Assembly (NCBI GenBank): GCA_964567435.1
Contig: CAZMMQ010000014.1
Location: forward strand, 1-64,000
Source: RFSX01 sp964567435
GTDB lineage: Bacteria; Bacteroidota; Bacteroidia; Chitinophagales; Saprospiraceae
Reading direction: 5' to 3'
DNA length: 64,000 bases
Part shown: positions 16,980 to 25,298 of the stretch, piece after piece
Position numbering within the stretch: position 1 is the first letter of the stretch
How the letters are laid out: each line of letters starts with the position of its first letter
Notes under the pieces: model-generated
What the model was told of the DNA's origin: nothing
The model's input: the letters and a program-made list of their open reading frames with translations, nothing else
The model's database searches: none
Made by a program: the position numbers and the translations under genes

Positions 16980-17193
16980 TTTTTAATCTATATTCTCCAT
17001 ATTACCCGTTATGGTTTGATCATAGATTGTAAGTACCATAGATAACTAGAAGTAATTAGCCAATCCTTAATTACAAAATTTACGCTATACAAGCTTTGAT
17101 AGCCTTCGCCACTCAGTGTTTGCATCTTGCTATATGTGTCAAACTTGATAGTATAATTCGATTCATTACCTTACACCCAAAATATTTGAGACT

Positions 17194-18036
17194 TTGCTCC
17201 AATTCAATTTTTGGTTCAGGAAATTTTGTTCTATCAAGGGAGAGACCCTAAGGATTAAGCATAACTCAGGCCTGTTTTCCAACTGTTCTATTTCTGTCTA
17301 TGGCATCGTATCGTATTTTAATCAATATAAGCGCTTACCTAAAGAAGTCGATTTTACATCTAGCTTCATGCACTTTAAGTCAAGCGAAGAGTCAGAAGAA
17401 GTTTATGCATCTTACTTTAAGACACAAGCTCAAGTAGATATTCCCTTTATAGAGAAAGTACACTTCCCTGCTTTCTCTCTTTTTGACTATAAATCTGTCG
17501 CTTATGAGCAGATTGCGCCCTTTGTCGATCGATATTTTTCTCCCTCTGATGCTATCTTAGCAAAGGTCGATGCGCTTATAGAAAGATACGATATAGTGCC
17601 AGAAAAAACCATCGCCGTCTGTTATAGAGGTACAGACAAGCATCTGGATACAGGACTTGCAAGTTTTGATGAATTTGTAACTGAGACTCAATCTGTCATT
17701 GAAAAATATCCAGATTATAGAGTGCTGATTCAGACAGACCAAGCTCAATTTTGGGAGACAGTTGTTCCAATTTTTTCAAACACATTTCGATTTGAAGAGA
17801 CACCGTTTACATCTACGGATAAGGTCATGCATGAAATTATCAAAAAGGAAGATAAGAAAGAGTGGACCCAATGGTTTATCGCGGCAGTCATTGTCATATC
17901 CAAGTGTGCCTATATCGTAAATCACACAGGTAATGTCGCCAGGTGGATTTGTTTGTATAGAAAAGGATCTCACAATATGTCTCAATATTTTAAGAATAAA
18001 AAGGATAAGAAAAAATTAGGTAACTACTGGCTCTAG
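17194..18036 (+). CDS. Putative glycosyltransferase (fucosyltransferase-like fold)
   Basis: The frame encodes about 280 residues and reads GLFSNCSISVYGIVSYFN near the start, TIAVCYRGTDK in the middle, RVLIQTDQAQF, and AYIVNHTGNVARWICLYRKG near the end. The R-G-T-D-K and N-H-T-G-N segments recall the GDP-sugar-binding region of alpha-1,6-fucosyltransferase/NodZ-type enzymes, so a role in surface polysaccharide synthesis is possible. This is pattern recognition without a family signature. The only start available before residue 60 is TTG at 17194, rare in this genome, so the N-terminus may be wrong or the gene slightly degraded. It lies alone beside the restriction locus, which suggests an accessory segment. 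Confidence 0.6.
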   Translation: MLQFNFWFRKFCSIKGETLRIKHNSGLFSNCSISVYGIVSYFNQYKRLPKEVDFTSSFMHFKSSEESEEVYASYFKTQAQVDIPFIEKVHFPAFSLFDYKSVAYEQIAPFVDRYFSPSDAILAKVDALIERYDIVPEKTIAVCYRGTDKHLDTGLASFDEFVTETQSVIEKYPDYRVLIQTDQAQFWETVVPIFSNTFRFEETPFTSTDKVMHEIIKKEDKKEWTQWFIAAVIVISKCAYIVNHTGNVARWICLYRKGSHNMSQYFKNKKDKKKLGNYWL

Positions 18037-18094
18037 GGTCAGGAATGAAAGGATCAAGATATTTCTTATTTCGTAGATTAACATTGAATTAAAT

Positions 18095-18793
18095 ATGAAA
18101 CATCTAATTGCTACAACATACATTATTCTGGTTTGTTCTGTTGCCTTTTGCCAGGACCAATTAAGAGTTGATGTATTCCCTAATAATTACACACCTGTGT
18201 TTGAATGGGAATTGCCTAAGGCAGAAATGATCAGAGATATCCAAGCAGGCTATCCTGCAGACTGGATTAGAGAGGACGAATATATATCCACAAGACTCAC
18301 ACTGCAGAGCAAGGAGGTGCTCGTAGCAGAGGGTAAGAATGAATTCTTTTCTCAGTCTCAGAAGGCCTTACTGGCTCAGGCTAGTCTTGGTGATCAGATA
18401 ATTATAGATGTCACTTATAAAGAGGAGAATGCAGCCAAGAATCAAACCGACAATAGGCATCTTAGCTTTGAATTATCAGTTGTCCCGGACTCCAAAGCAC
18501 TATTTCCTGGAGGAGAGTCAGCTTTGAATAACTACCTGCAAGAACATATAATTAAGAAATTACCTGTACACGAAAAATCGGATTTAGAAATCGCCTCCTT
18601 TGTATTTACAGTAGACAAGAATGGAAATATTGGTGACATTCAAGTGAAAGAATTCTGCCCGCTCATGCAAGTACAAATTTTGATCATGGAAGCTATCAAT
18701 TCTATGCCCAGATGGGAGTCAGCTAAAGACAAAATAGGAGAATCGGTACCTCAGGAGTTTCAATTAAGAATTGGTTATATGGTTGGCTGCTAG
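18095..18793 (+). CDS. Exported protein with TonB C-terminal-like domain
   Basis: A 232-residue protein with a signal peptide (about 1-19). The C-terminal 100 residues show the Bacteroidota TonB-C pattern: ALFPGGESALNNYLQEHI (about 131-148), SFVFTVDKNGNIGDIQVKEF, a run of helix, then SMPRWESAKDKIGESVPQEFQL. There is no membrane anchor or proline-rich linker, so it is not a normal energy transducer; such stand-alone TonB-C proteins are common in this phylum with unknown partners. The N-terminal 120 residues are unassigned. Confidence 0.8.
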   Translation: MKHLIATTYIILVCSVAFCQDQLRVDVFPNNYTPVFEWELPKAEMIRDIQAGYPADWIREDEYISTRLTLQSKEVLVAEGKNEFFSQSQKALLAQASLGDQIIIDVTYKEENAAKNQTDNRHLSFELSVVPDSKALFPGGESALNNYLQEHIIKKLPVHEKSDLEIASFVFTVDKNGNIGDIQVKEFCPLMQVQILIMEAINSMPRWESAKDKIGESVPQEFQLRIGYMVGC

Positions 18794-18814
18794 AGGGAAG
18801 ATTAAAAAAGGTCT

Positions 18815-18849
18815 AAAAAAAAGCTACCACTTCAAGAGGAAGTGGCAGC
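18815..18849 (-). terminator. Rho-independent terminator of the hsp20 gene
   Basis: GCTaCCACTTC (18823-18833) pairs with GAAGTGGcAGC (18839-18849) across a 5-nt loop; on the minus strand eight T follow (18815-18822). Confidence 0.85.
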
Positions 18850-18915
18850 AACCCAATTCGAGGTTCAAGGCTTAGTTATAATCGAAAACCAAGATTATTT
18901 CAGCTAAGTTTCATC

Positions 18916-19374
18916 TTAACTGATTGTAATTGTCCGTGGCGCTTTCTCCTTGGCTTCCTCTTTTTTGTTTAGTGTAATCTTAAGAATGCCATCCTCGTAA
19001 GCAGCTCCTATAGCCTCTGAATCTATAGTCTTAGGGAGGTGGAATGACTTTTTAAATGAATTGTAGTTAAACTCTCTTCTTCTGAATTTTAATTCATCGT
19101 TCTCTTTACAGTTATCTTCATCATTCACTTTATTCTCCTTTGTGACTTTGACAATCAATTGGTCTTTCTCGACTTTGATCTCAAAATCTTCTTTTTGAAG
19201 GCCTGGCGCCGCTAGATGCACTTCGAAACCATCTTTTTGCTCAAGGATGTTAACCGATGGTCTATTAAATGAGAAATGTGAATCTGTTAACTCATTTAAT
19301 CCCTTGTGAAAGAAGTCATCCAAAATAGAGCTAATAGGATTGGCTGGTACTGGTCTGTTAAATCTGATATTCAT
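18916..19374 (-). CDS. Hsp20/alpha-crystallin small heat-shock protein
   Basis: Start taken at ATG 19374 (MNIRFNRPVPANPISSILDDFF), the usual Bacteroidota N-terminus; the upstream in-frame extension to 19416 is hydrophobic noise. The alpha-crystallin domain (about residues 40-150) has PSVNILEQKDGFEVHLAAPGLQKEDFEIKVE, FNYNSFKKSFHLPKTID and AAYEDGILKITLNKKE, ending in the conserved I-x-I tail (RTITIS). It is an ATP-independent holdase for unfolding proteins. The upstream region has two strong palindromes that may be heat-shock regulatory sites, and the gene has its own terminator. Confidence 0.93.
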   Translation of the reverse strand: MNIRFNRPVPANPISSILDDFFHKGLNELTDSHFSFNRPSVNILEQKDGFEVHLAAPGLQKEDFEIKVEKDQLIVKVTKENKVNDEDNCKENDELKFRRREFNYNSFKKSFHLPKTIDSEAIGAAYEDGILKITLNKKEEAKEKAPRTITIS

Positions 19375-19480
19375 TGTTGTATTGTTTATTTGTTTTAAAA
19401 TCAAATTGACAATCAACCTTTATCAATGTCTGGACCAACCCAATTTCCAAGTCATATGGTCAGTGAAAATTAAAATATTA

Positions 19481-19523
19481 TGTCATAATGACAGTCAAAA
19501 TTAAAAAAGACTGACATTATGTC
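19481..19523 (-). promoter_or_regulatory. Paired palindromes between trmB and hsp20
   Basis: TGTCAT-A-ATGACA (19481-19493) and GACAT-T-ATGTC (19513-19523) are perfect palindromes with centres 31 bp apart, about three helical turns. The two blocks also pair with each other over 13 of 15 positions. They may be operators of hsp20 or, since an AT-rich tract follows on the minus strand, a terminator for trmB. Confidence 0.5.
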
Positions 19524-19544
19524 TTCTTTTTTGTTGAAGAGCTT

Positions 19545-20237
19545 CTATTTATTAAGCTTAAACTGAAGGAATCGGATAGTTCTGTTATCCTCAAGATGCA
19601 TTTTTTCATAAAAAGTGAGGATATCCAAATCTGGGTGTGGCAACTTTCCTTCATAGATATTGGGGCTGTCTATATTATAGATGTGCCCATATTCATCTAT
19701 GACCTCTTTTGTATGCAGATAAAATGGTTCCGAATCAGTTTTGAGGTGGATATGACCATCTGGACGAAGTATTTTCTTATATGTACTAAGAAAGTTAGGT
19801 GAAGTTAATCGACGATTATATTTGGAGTCCTTGAGGAAGGGGTCAGGGAATGTTATCCAGATTTGGTCTATTTCTTCTGCCATAAAGAATAAGTCCAACA
19901 CTTCAATCTTAATACGCAGAAAGGCGACATTATCCAACGATTGCTCTATGGCTGTCTTTGCACCTTTCCAGATACGTGCACCCTTTATATCAACACCTAT
20001 GAAATTTCGTTCTGGATACCTTTTGGCCAAGCCTAAGCAATATTCACCCCGGCCACAGGCTAATTCTAAGGTAATGGGGTGATTATTCTTGAAGTGTTTT
20101 TCGGCCCATTGGCCAGTCATCTTGATATTTTCACCCATAGGTCCTCGTAACTCCTGACTTCCATATTGGAAGCTCTCGTACACATTCGGAAATGTTAAGT
20201 TTTCTGTAAACTTGAGGAGTTTGTTTCTCCTAGTCAT
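19545..20237 (-). CDS. trmB: tRNA (guanine-N7-)-methyltransferase TrmB
   Basis: A 230-residue class I methyltransferase that makes m7G46 in tRNA. Visible signatures are LELACGRGEYCLGLA (about 55-69, SAM-binding motif I), NFIGVDIKGARIWKGA, and ITFPDPFLKDSKYNRRLTSPNFL, the TrmB-specific PDP(W/F)-K-x-RR segment (about 130-150). Length and start (MTRRNKLLKF) fit the family. It is divergent from the outer-membrane barrel gene. Confidence 0.95.
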   Translation of the reverse strand: MTRRNKLLKFTENLTFPNVYESFQYGSQELRGPMGENIKMTGQWAEKHFKNNHPITLELACGRGEYCLGLAKRYPERNFIGVDIKGARIWKGAKTAIEQSLDNVAFLRIKIEVLDLFFMAEEIDQIWITFPDPFLKDSKYNRRLTSPNFLSTYKKILRPDGHIHLKTDSEPFYLHTKEVIDEYGHIYNIDSPNIYEGKLPHPDLDILTFYEKMHLEDNRTIRFLQFKLNK

Positions 20238-20311
20238 GCAATTTTTGACATTTAGTTCGTTGAAAAGTTTACCACGATAAAATTATTCTATTTTCGGACC
20301 CAAATCATAAG

Positions 20312-21196
20312 ATGAGACAGTCGATTATACTAGTTATGTTGTTATGTGTCTGCGAAATGATGGCACAGCACAAAATTGGAATCAGAGCCGGTTTGAATAG
20401 ATCCACTTTTGCCGCCTCACAATTGGAGGCAGGAGAAGCCTACAGTCTGAACGGTGGTTTTCATTTTGGTGTCAATTATACCTATCAACTGACACCGAAG
20501 TTGGGTGTAAGAGGAGAATTGCTCTTTACCCAAAGGGGAACAACTTTTGACTATGAGGATGATGATTCTTATGTCTTCATTACACCATTTGGAAGTGCAA
20601 CGGCACCTTTTTTCGAGTTTGGAGATGTAGATACAGAGATCGAACATTCCAATGGATACTTATCTCTACCTGTTACTGCCCAGTTTCAGTTAAGTAATAA
20701 GATAGAACTATTTGCAGGGATCTCTCTAGATCTCCTCATAATCCCGACGGGTAGAGGCACACAAGAATTTTCTAGTTCCAGCAGACCAGAGGATATATTT
20801 TTCAGAAGATCTCTGGAGCATAATTACAGAGGCGATGAAATTGGTGAACTGTCCAGATTTTTTAGTGTTTTTGGCACAAATACCTTTATTCCTATCATAA
20901 TCAACGACCAACAAGAGAACATAGTGAGGACAGAAACGGCTTATTATAATCTGAGACAAGGAGATTTGGATGGGACGAAATTCAATCTATTTGATTCTCA
21001 TGTTATACTTGGCTTCAATTACTTTATCAATAATGGTTTCTATATAGGCTTGAGGGGCGAACTGGGGCTTTTTGATATCACTAATGAGGGAGCAGACTTT
21101 AGCCTCAAATCTCTAGAGAATAATGAGACTTTTATAACTAGAGATGATCGAGATTTATCTAGGAGTATCAGTCTATCAGTAGGATTTAGATTCTAA
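20312..21196 (+). CDS. Outer-membrane beta-barrel protein (porin family)
   Basis: A 294-residue protein with a signal peptide (about 1-18, ending MMAQ), then HKIGIRAGLNRSTF and alternating hydrophobic strands, ending with an aromatic C-terminal residue (SVGFRF), the layout of the OMP_b-brl family of small Bacteroidota outer-membrane barrels. Three long polar loops (about 75-110, 150-205, 255-275) would be surface exposed. Function unknown. Confidence 0.88.
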   Translation: MRQSIILVMLLCVCEMMAQHKIGIRAGLNRSTFAASQLEAGEAYSLNGGFHFGVNYTYQLTPKLGVRGELLFTQRGTTFDYEDDDSYVFITPFGSATAPFFEFGDVDTEIEHSNGYLSLPVTAQFQLSNKIELFAGISLDLLIIPTGRGTQEFSSSSRPEDIFFRRSLEHNYRGDEIGELSRFFSVFGTNTFIPIIINDQQENIVRTETAYYNLRQGDLDGTKFNLFDSHVILGFNYFINNGFYIGLRGELGLFDITNEGADFSLKSLENNETFITRDDRDLSRSISLSVGFRF

Positions 21197-21198
21197 TG

Positions 21199-21750
21199 TT
21201 AGGATAGATAAAACCCATTGTCAGGATTATACCCAGGCACACCATCATAGTATTGCTCTAGAAAGGAAATGTCCTTTGCTTCATCTCCAGTGATATCAAA
21301 TAAGGGTAAGAATTTGAATTCCTTTTTTTTGTAATCCAGCACAACCGGTAGGATAGGAATATTGGCCAGTCTCGCAACGTGATAAAAACCAGTTTTAAAT
21401 TTTTCAACCCTTGATCGACTGCCTTCAGGTGCAAATAATATGGTCAGAAAAGTATGTTTATTATACTGATCGACGACGGCCTCTACAAAATTAGTGGACC
21501 GACTACGGTCGACACCTATCCCTCCCAACTTAGTCATTATCCACCCTAATGGTGGTTTGAAGAGAGAGGATTTTCCGACATATTTGATATCAGCCTTAAT
21601 AATGCTTCTTACCATTATCCCTAGCGGAAAATCCCAATTAGAAGTATGTGGTCCAGCAATCATAATTTTTTTATTGATATCAGGACGATGGTTGCCGACA
21701 ATCTTCCAATCCAGCAGCTTTAGAATCGATTTGCTAAGTAATCTGGTCAT
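21199..21750 (-). CDS. 1-acyl-glycerol-3-phosphate acyltransferase-like protein
   Basis: A 183-residue PlsC-type acyltransferase. The catalytic HTSNWD (the H-x4-D motif, about residues 35-40) is followed by GGIGVDRSRS and LFAPEGSRSRVEKFKTGFYHVA, the substrate-binding EGSRS motif, and IPILPVVLDY. Enzymes of this family add the second acyl chain in phosphatidate synthesis or modify other lipids; short versions like this are common as paralogues in Bacteroidota. It is membrane-associated. Convergent with the barrel gene (2 bp between stops). Confidence 0.88.
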   Translation of the reverse strand: MTRLLSKSILKLLDWKIVGNHRPDINKKIMIAGPHTSNWDFPLGIMVRSIIKADIKYVGKSSLFKPPLGWIMTKLGGIGVDRSRSTNFVEAVVDQYNKHTFLTILFAPEGSRSRVEKFKTGFYHVARLANIPILPVVLDYKKKEFKFLPLFDITGDEAKDISFLEQYYDGVPGYNPDNGFYLS

Positions 21751-21828
21751 AGCGCCAAAGATAGTTTTATAGATAAATTTTCTGCTATTTTAAACCAAGC
21801 TCACTTCACTGAGTCTTAATGACAGAAT

Positions 21829-22380
21829 ATGAAACAGACCATTTCGGATATAGAAATTCTAAGTCAACTCTCAGGTGATGACAGTTTCGACAATGGGTTT
21901 CGAATGCTGGTCAAGGAGTTTCAAGAGCCGTTATATTGGCATATAAGACGGATGGTCCATCGGCATGAAGATGCAGATGATGTACTGCAGAATACTTTTC
22001 TTAAAGTCATTAAGAATATCCGAGGATTTAATCAACAGTCAAAGCTATATACCTGGTTATACAGAATAGCGACGAATGAGACATTAGATTTTTTGAAAAA
22101 GTATAATTCTAAGGCCAAGGTGTTAGTGGGAGAGGATAGCATTAGTGTGATGGCAAAGCAAGACCCCTATTTTGACCCTGATGAGATTCAGTTAAGATTG
22201 GTACAGGCGATTGAGACACTACCAGAGAAGCAACGCGTTGTATTTAATCTAAGGTACTATGATGACATGAGTTACAAAGACATGTCTGATATTACCGATA
22301 CAAGTGTAGGGGCCTTAAAGGCGTCTTATCACCATGCCGTAAAGAAGATTGAAAAATATATTAAAGAAAGTACTCTCTAA
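21829..22380 (+). CDS. ECF-type RNA polymerase sigma factor
   Basis: A 183-residue sigma-70 family factor with only regions 2 and 4. Region 2: EPLYWHIRRMVHRHEDADDVLQNTFLKVIKNIRGF ... LYTWLYRIATNETLDFLKK. Region 4: IETLPEKQRVVFNLRYYDDMSYKDMSDITDTSVGALKASYHHAVKKI. It is followed by a single-pass membrane protein and a Spy/CpxP-like exported protein in the same direction, the usual arrangement of a sigma/anti-sigma/stress-effector operon. The promoter it recognises is unknown. Confidence 0.93.
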   Translation: MKQTISDIEILSQLSGDDSFDNGFRMLVKEFQEPLYWHIRRMVHRHEDADDVLQNTFLKVIKNIRGFNQQSKLYTWLYRIATNETLDFLKKYNSKAKVLVGEDSISVMAKQDPYFDPDEIQLRLVQAIETLPEKQRVVFNLRYYDDMSYKDMSDITDTSVGALKASYHHAVKKIEKYIKESTL

Positions 22381-22400
22381 ATAATTAAGTCCAAGATAAA

Positions 22401-22964
22401 ATGCCGATCGAATTACCAGAAGATTATTTTAATAAGTTCCCTGATAGGATATTTTCTAGACTAGAGAATGATGAGGATAGTGATTATAGCAGTGAACTAA
22501 TTTCGTCAATAGATAAGATCTCACCCTATATGGTGCCAGACGGATACTTTGTTGCTTTACCTAATCAGATTATCTCTAAACATAAACGCGACAATGCAAA
22601 TCAAACTAAAAACAGCGTTAAATACCTCCGTCCCCTGAGATGGATATCGGTTGCTGCTACACTGGCATTAATTGTAATGTATTCTTATCAGTCAGAAGAT
22701 ATTATGATTTCAGATCCAGCGCTGAGCGAAAAGTTAGAATTACCAGACACGTCTAAGTTGCTGACAGAAGAGGAGGGCTTGATTTGGGAAGAATTAATAG
22801 ACGAATATACAGATGAGGAGATATGGATGGAGGCGATGGCAGAACTGGTGCATGATGACGATCCAATAAACAACTTTCTAAATGATATAGCAGATGAAGA
22901 CTTGGATCTTTACCTAGATGTACTTCTGGCTGACATGACCGATATAGAATTAATTTCCTTATAG
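22401..22964 (+). CDS. Probable anti-sigma factor (single-pass membrane protein)
   Basis: A 187-residue, very acidic protein with one membrane segment (about residues 77-93, WISVAATLALIVMYSYQ). The N-terminal cytosolic part carries two repeats of the pattern P-x-x-YF/GYF-x-x-(F/L)P (PEDYFNKFPDRIF and PDGYFVALPNQII), which recurs in Bacteroidota proteins following ECF sigma genes. The periplasmic part is rich in Asp/Glu. No zinc anti-sigma motif is seen. Its role is inferred from position (20 bp after the sigma gene), topology and the paired motif. Confidence 0.7.
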   Translation: MPIELPEDYFNKFPDRIFSRLENDEDSDYSSELISSIDKISPYMVPDGYFVALPNQIISKHKRDNANQTKNSVKYLRPLRWISVAATLALIVMYSYQSEDIMISDPALSEKLELPDTSKLLTEEEGLIWEELIDEYTDEEIWMEAMAELVHDDDPINNFLNDIADEDLDLYLDVLLADMTDIELISL

Positions 22965-23005
22965 AAGACTTTATATAACTAATTAGAAATATAACATTTA
23001 TAGAT

Positions 23006-23470
23006 ATGAAACAATTTTATTATTTAGTACTGTGCAGTGTATTCACCTTATCGTTAAGTGCACAACCAATTACAAGCGAAATAGAAGATAGGCTAGAGGC
23101 AAGAAGAGTCGCTTATATCACACAGGAACTCGACTTGACTGTAGAAGAAGCACAAACATTTTGGCCATTGTATAATAAGTACAGAGATAGCCGCAAAGCG
23201 CTTAGAGAGCAATATGGAATGAAGAAAGAAGATAAAGCTCAGCAGAAGTTAGAAGATATTTTTGCTCATGATGAAAAAGCACTTCAGTTAAAGAAAGATT
23301 TCGCTAACCAAATTCTTGGCATTCTGGGAGAGCAAAGAACAATGCACCTATTAACCAGTGAACGCAGATTTAAAGAGCGGATGATTAGAGGCATCCAAGG
23401 TCGGTCTGAGAGACATGGCAAAAGAGGAGGATTCCGTCCTTATGAAAGAAAGGAGAATAATGGCAATTAA
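23006..23470 (+). CDS. Exported Spy/CpxP-like protein
   Basis: A 154-residue protein with a signal peptide (1-19, ending SAQ) and a charged helical body: ITQELDLTVEEAQTFWPLYNKYRDSRKALREQYG, then a second long helix and an Arg/Gly-rich tail. The L-x-L-T-x-E-E-A-x-x-F-W-P motif is frequent in small exported proteins downstream of ECF sigma/anti-sigma genes in Bacteroidota and resembles the LTxxQ helices of CpxP/Spy chaperones. It may be a periplasmic holdase or feedback sensor. It is the last gene of the sigma operon, before a strong terminator. Confidence 0.78.
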   Translation: MKQFYYLVLCSVFTLSLSAQPITSEIEDRLEARRVAYITQELDLTVEEAQTFWPLYNKYRDSRKALREQYGMKKEDKAQQKLEDIFAHDEKALQLKKDFANQILGILGEQRTMHLLTSERRFKERMIRGIQGRSERHGKRGGFRPYERKENNGN

Positions 23471-23517
23471 ATGTTAAAGATTAAAATACCTTATCACCTA
23501 AATAAGGTATGAGTGTG

Positions 23518-23548
23518 AGCCAGAAACAAGAAGTTACTGGCTTTTTTT
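23518..23548 (+). terminator. Rho-independent terminator of the sigma-factor operon
   Basis: AGCCAG (23518-23523) pairs with CTGGCT (23537-23542), followed by a run of seven T (23542-23548). A second perfect 9-bp hairpin (23486-23494 with 23502-23510) lies between the stop codon and this terminator. Confidence 0.85.
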
Positions 23549-23811
23549 ATTTTTATTTTACTCAGACTAGAGTTTAGATTTGCTGCAATTTAGTGTATGA
23601 TAATTAGGTGCTAACTATCCTTCTTATTTGAGTATGAATATAATATCTATTGGTGGATTTAATTATATGTACTAAAGAATTACTTTGAGAAGTGATTGGT
23701 TATACATTACGCTTATGCCCTATGTTAAAATTAAATAAGTAAAACTCAGACTAACTACCCTAAAAGACTATATTTACAACAGAATTATAATCTGAACACG
23801 TAATAATTTTA
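23549..23811. other. Intergenic region upstream of the TPR gene
   Basis: AT-rich spacer between the sigma-operon terminator and the TPR gene. It must contain the TPR-gene promoter. No convincing small gene, RNA or strong inverted repeat was seen. Confidence 0.5.
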
Positions 23812-25218
23812 ATGGAAAACAGAACGAAACGAGATGTATCGTTTTTAAATCTCGTATCTGATTTCGAAGCCAACTTTGAGAAAGGAGTTAAAGTCAACTA
23901 TGAAGAGAAAACCTTTCTTGAAATAATTCGGTTTTACGAAGAAGAATTGCAATACGGAAAAGCCTTAGAGGTCGCTGATATAGCACTGTCACAATATCAA
24001 TACCGATCTGATTTTTATATTATAAAATCTAGGCTATTATTCCAAACTAACTTTCACGAGGATGCACTTGACATTCTCAATCAAGCAGAGAAGTTATCCC
24101 CCTACGAACTAGATATATCTATACTCAAAATTAGGATTCTTGCCTTTCAGGGAAGAATCATAGATGCCAGAAATATCCTAGAAGATATGAAGGCAGTTAT
24201 TTCCTCTGATGATCTATCTGATTTGTATCTCAGTGAATCATATATAGATGAGTACATGCAAGATTACTTGTCGATGTATGATCATCTCACAAAAGCTGTA
24301 ATCAGTGACCTAGGGAATGAAGAAGCAATGGAGAGATTAGGTTTTACTGTGCAGCTGTGCAAGAATTTCAATCAGAGTGTCGCATTCCACGAAACCATTT
24401 TGGACGAACAACCCTATAATTACCTTGCATGGTATAATCTAGGGCACGCCTTTAATTGCTTGGGAGAGTATATTGCCGCTATTGACGCTTTGGAGTATTC
24501 GTTTATCATAGAACAGAATTTTGAGAACGGATATCTTGATTGTGCTGATATATGTATACAAGAAAAATTGTATCAGCGAGCACTCGCCATTTATGAATCT
24601 TACATCTCTATTTTCGGAATTAATGAAGAGGTTCTTATTAACATGGCAGAGTGTGAGTATGAACTTGGTAACCTTAACAGGGCTAGAATTATACTCAATA
24701 AATTACTCAAGCTTGACCCATACAATGATGAAGTATACTTCAAATTAGGTCAATGTTACGCCAAAGCCGAAAAGTGGAACAAGGCAATCAATGCTTTTCA
24801 CAAAGCCATCACTTTAGAGGACCAATGCGAAGATTATTACCTACAAATAGCACATGCCCATTATGCGCTTGGAAGTTACTCTAAGGCTGAGTTCTTTTTC
24901 AGACAAGCCGTAGGTATCGGTCCAGAAAGAAGTAACCTTTGGAGAGACTTTGTTGTCTTTCTTATCAAGACAGGCAAGAGACAGGATGCATTAGATCTTG
25001 TCGACGAATCTGATGCATGTGCTTTTGGTGCTGAGTTGATATTTTGTCGAGCCGTTGCTTTATATCTTAATGGCGATAAAGAAGAAGCTTATAGGACCTT
25101 TGAAGAAGGGCTAAAAGAGGACTTTGAAATTCATGACCTCATATTTCAGATAGAACCAGAACTAATGCTTGATACCGATCTTCAGGCGATGATTTCTTAT
25201 TACAAAGAAGAAGAATAA
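23812..25218 (+). CDS. Tetratricopeptide repeat protein
   Basis: A 468-residue protein without signal or membrane segment, made of about a dozen 34-residue TPR units from residue 35 to 450 (for example PYNYLAWYNLGHAFNCLGEYIAAIDALEYS, PYNDEVYFKLGQCYAKAEKWNKAINAFHKA and YYLQIAHAHYALGSYSKAEFFFRQA). Such proteins act as cytosolic protein-interaction scaffolds; the partner cannot be identified. It is monocistronic, with its own terminator. Confidence 0.9.
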   Translation: MENRTKRDVSFLNLVSDFEANFEKGVKVNYEEKTFLEIIRFYEEELQYGKALEVADIALSQYQYRSDFYIIKSRLLFQTNFHEDALDILNQAEKLSPYELDISILKIRILAFQGRIIDARNILEDMKAVISSDDLSDLYLSESYIDEYMQDYLSMYDHLTKAVISDLGNEEAMERLGFTVQLCKNFNQSVAFHETILDEQPYNYLAWYNLGHAFNCLGEYIAAIDALEYSFIIEQNFENGYLDCADICIQEKLYQRALAIYESYISIFGINEEVLINMAECEYELGNLNRARIILNKLLKLDPYNDEVYFKLGQCYAKAEKWNKAINAFHKAITLEDQCEDYYLQIAHAHYALGSYSKAEFFFRQAVGIGPERSNLWRDFVVFLIKTGKRQDALDLVDESDACAFGAELIFCRAVALYLNGDKEEAYRTFEEGLKEDFEIHDLIFQIEPELMLDTDLQAMISYYKEEE

Positions 25219-25264
25219 ATTTTAAGAACCAGTAAGGATTATTACTCAATCTCGTTTTATAATT

Positions 25265-25298
25265 GAAGGCAGTTGGAATCCAATTGCCTTCTTTTTTT
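25265..25298 (+). terminator. Rho-independent terminator of the TPR gene
   Basis: GAAGGCAGTTGG (25265-25276) pairs with CCAATTGCCTTC (25280-25291) with one G-T pair and a 3-nt loop, followed by seven T. It overlaps the last codon of the convergent glucokinase gene. Confidence 0.88.
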
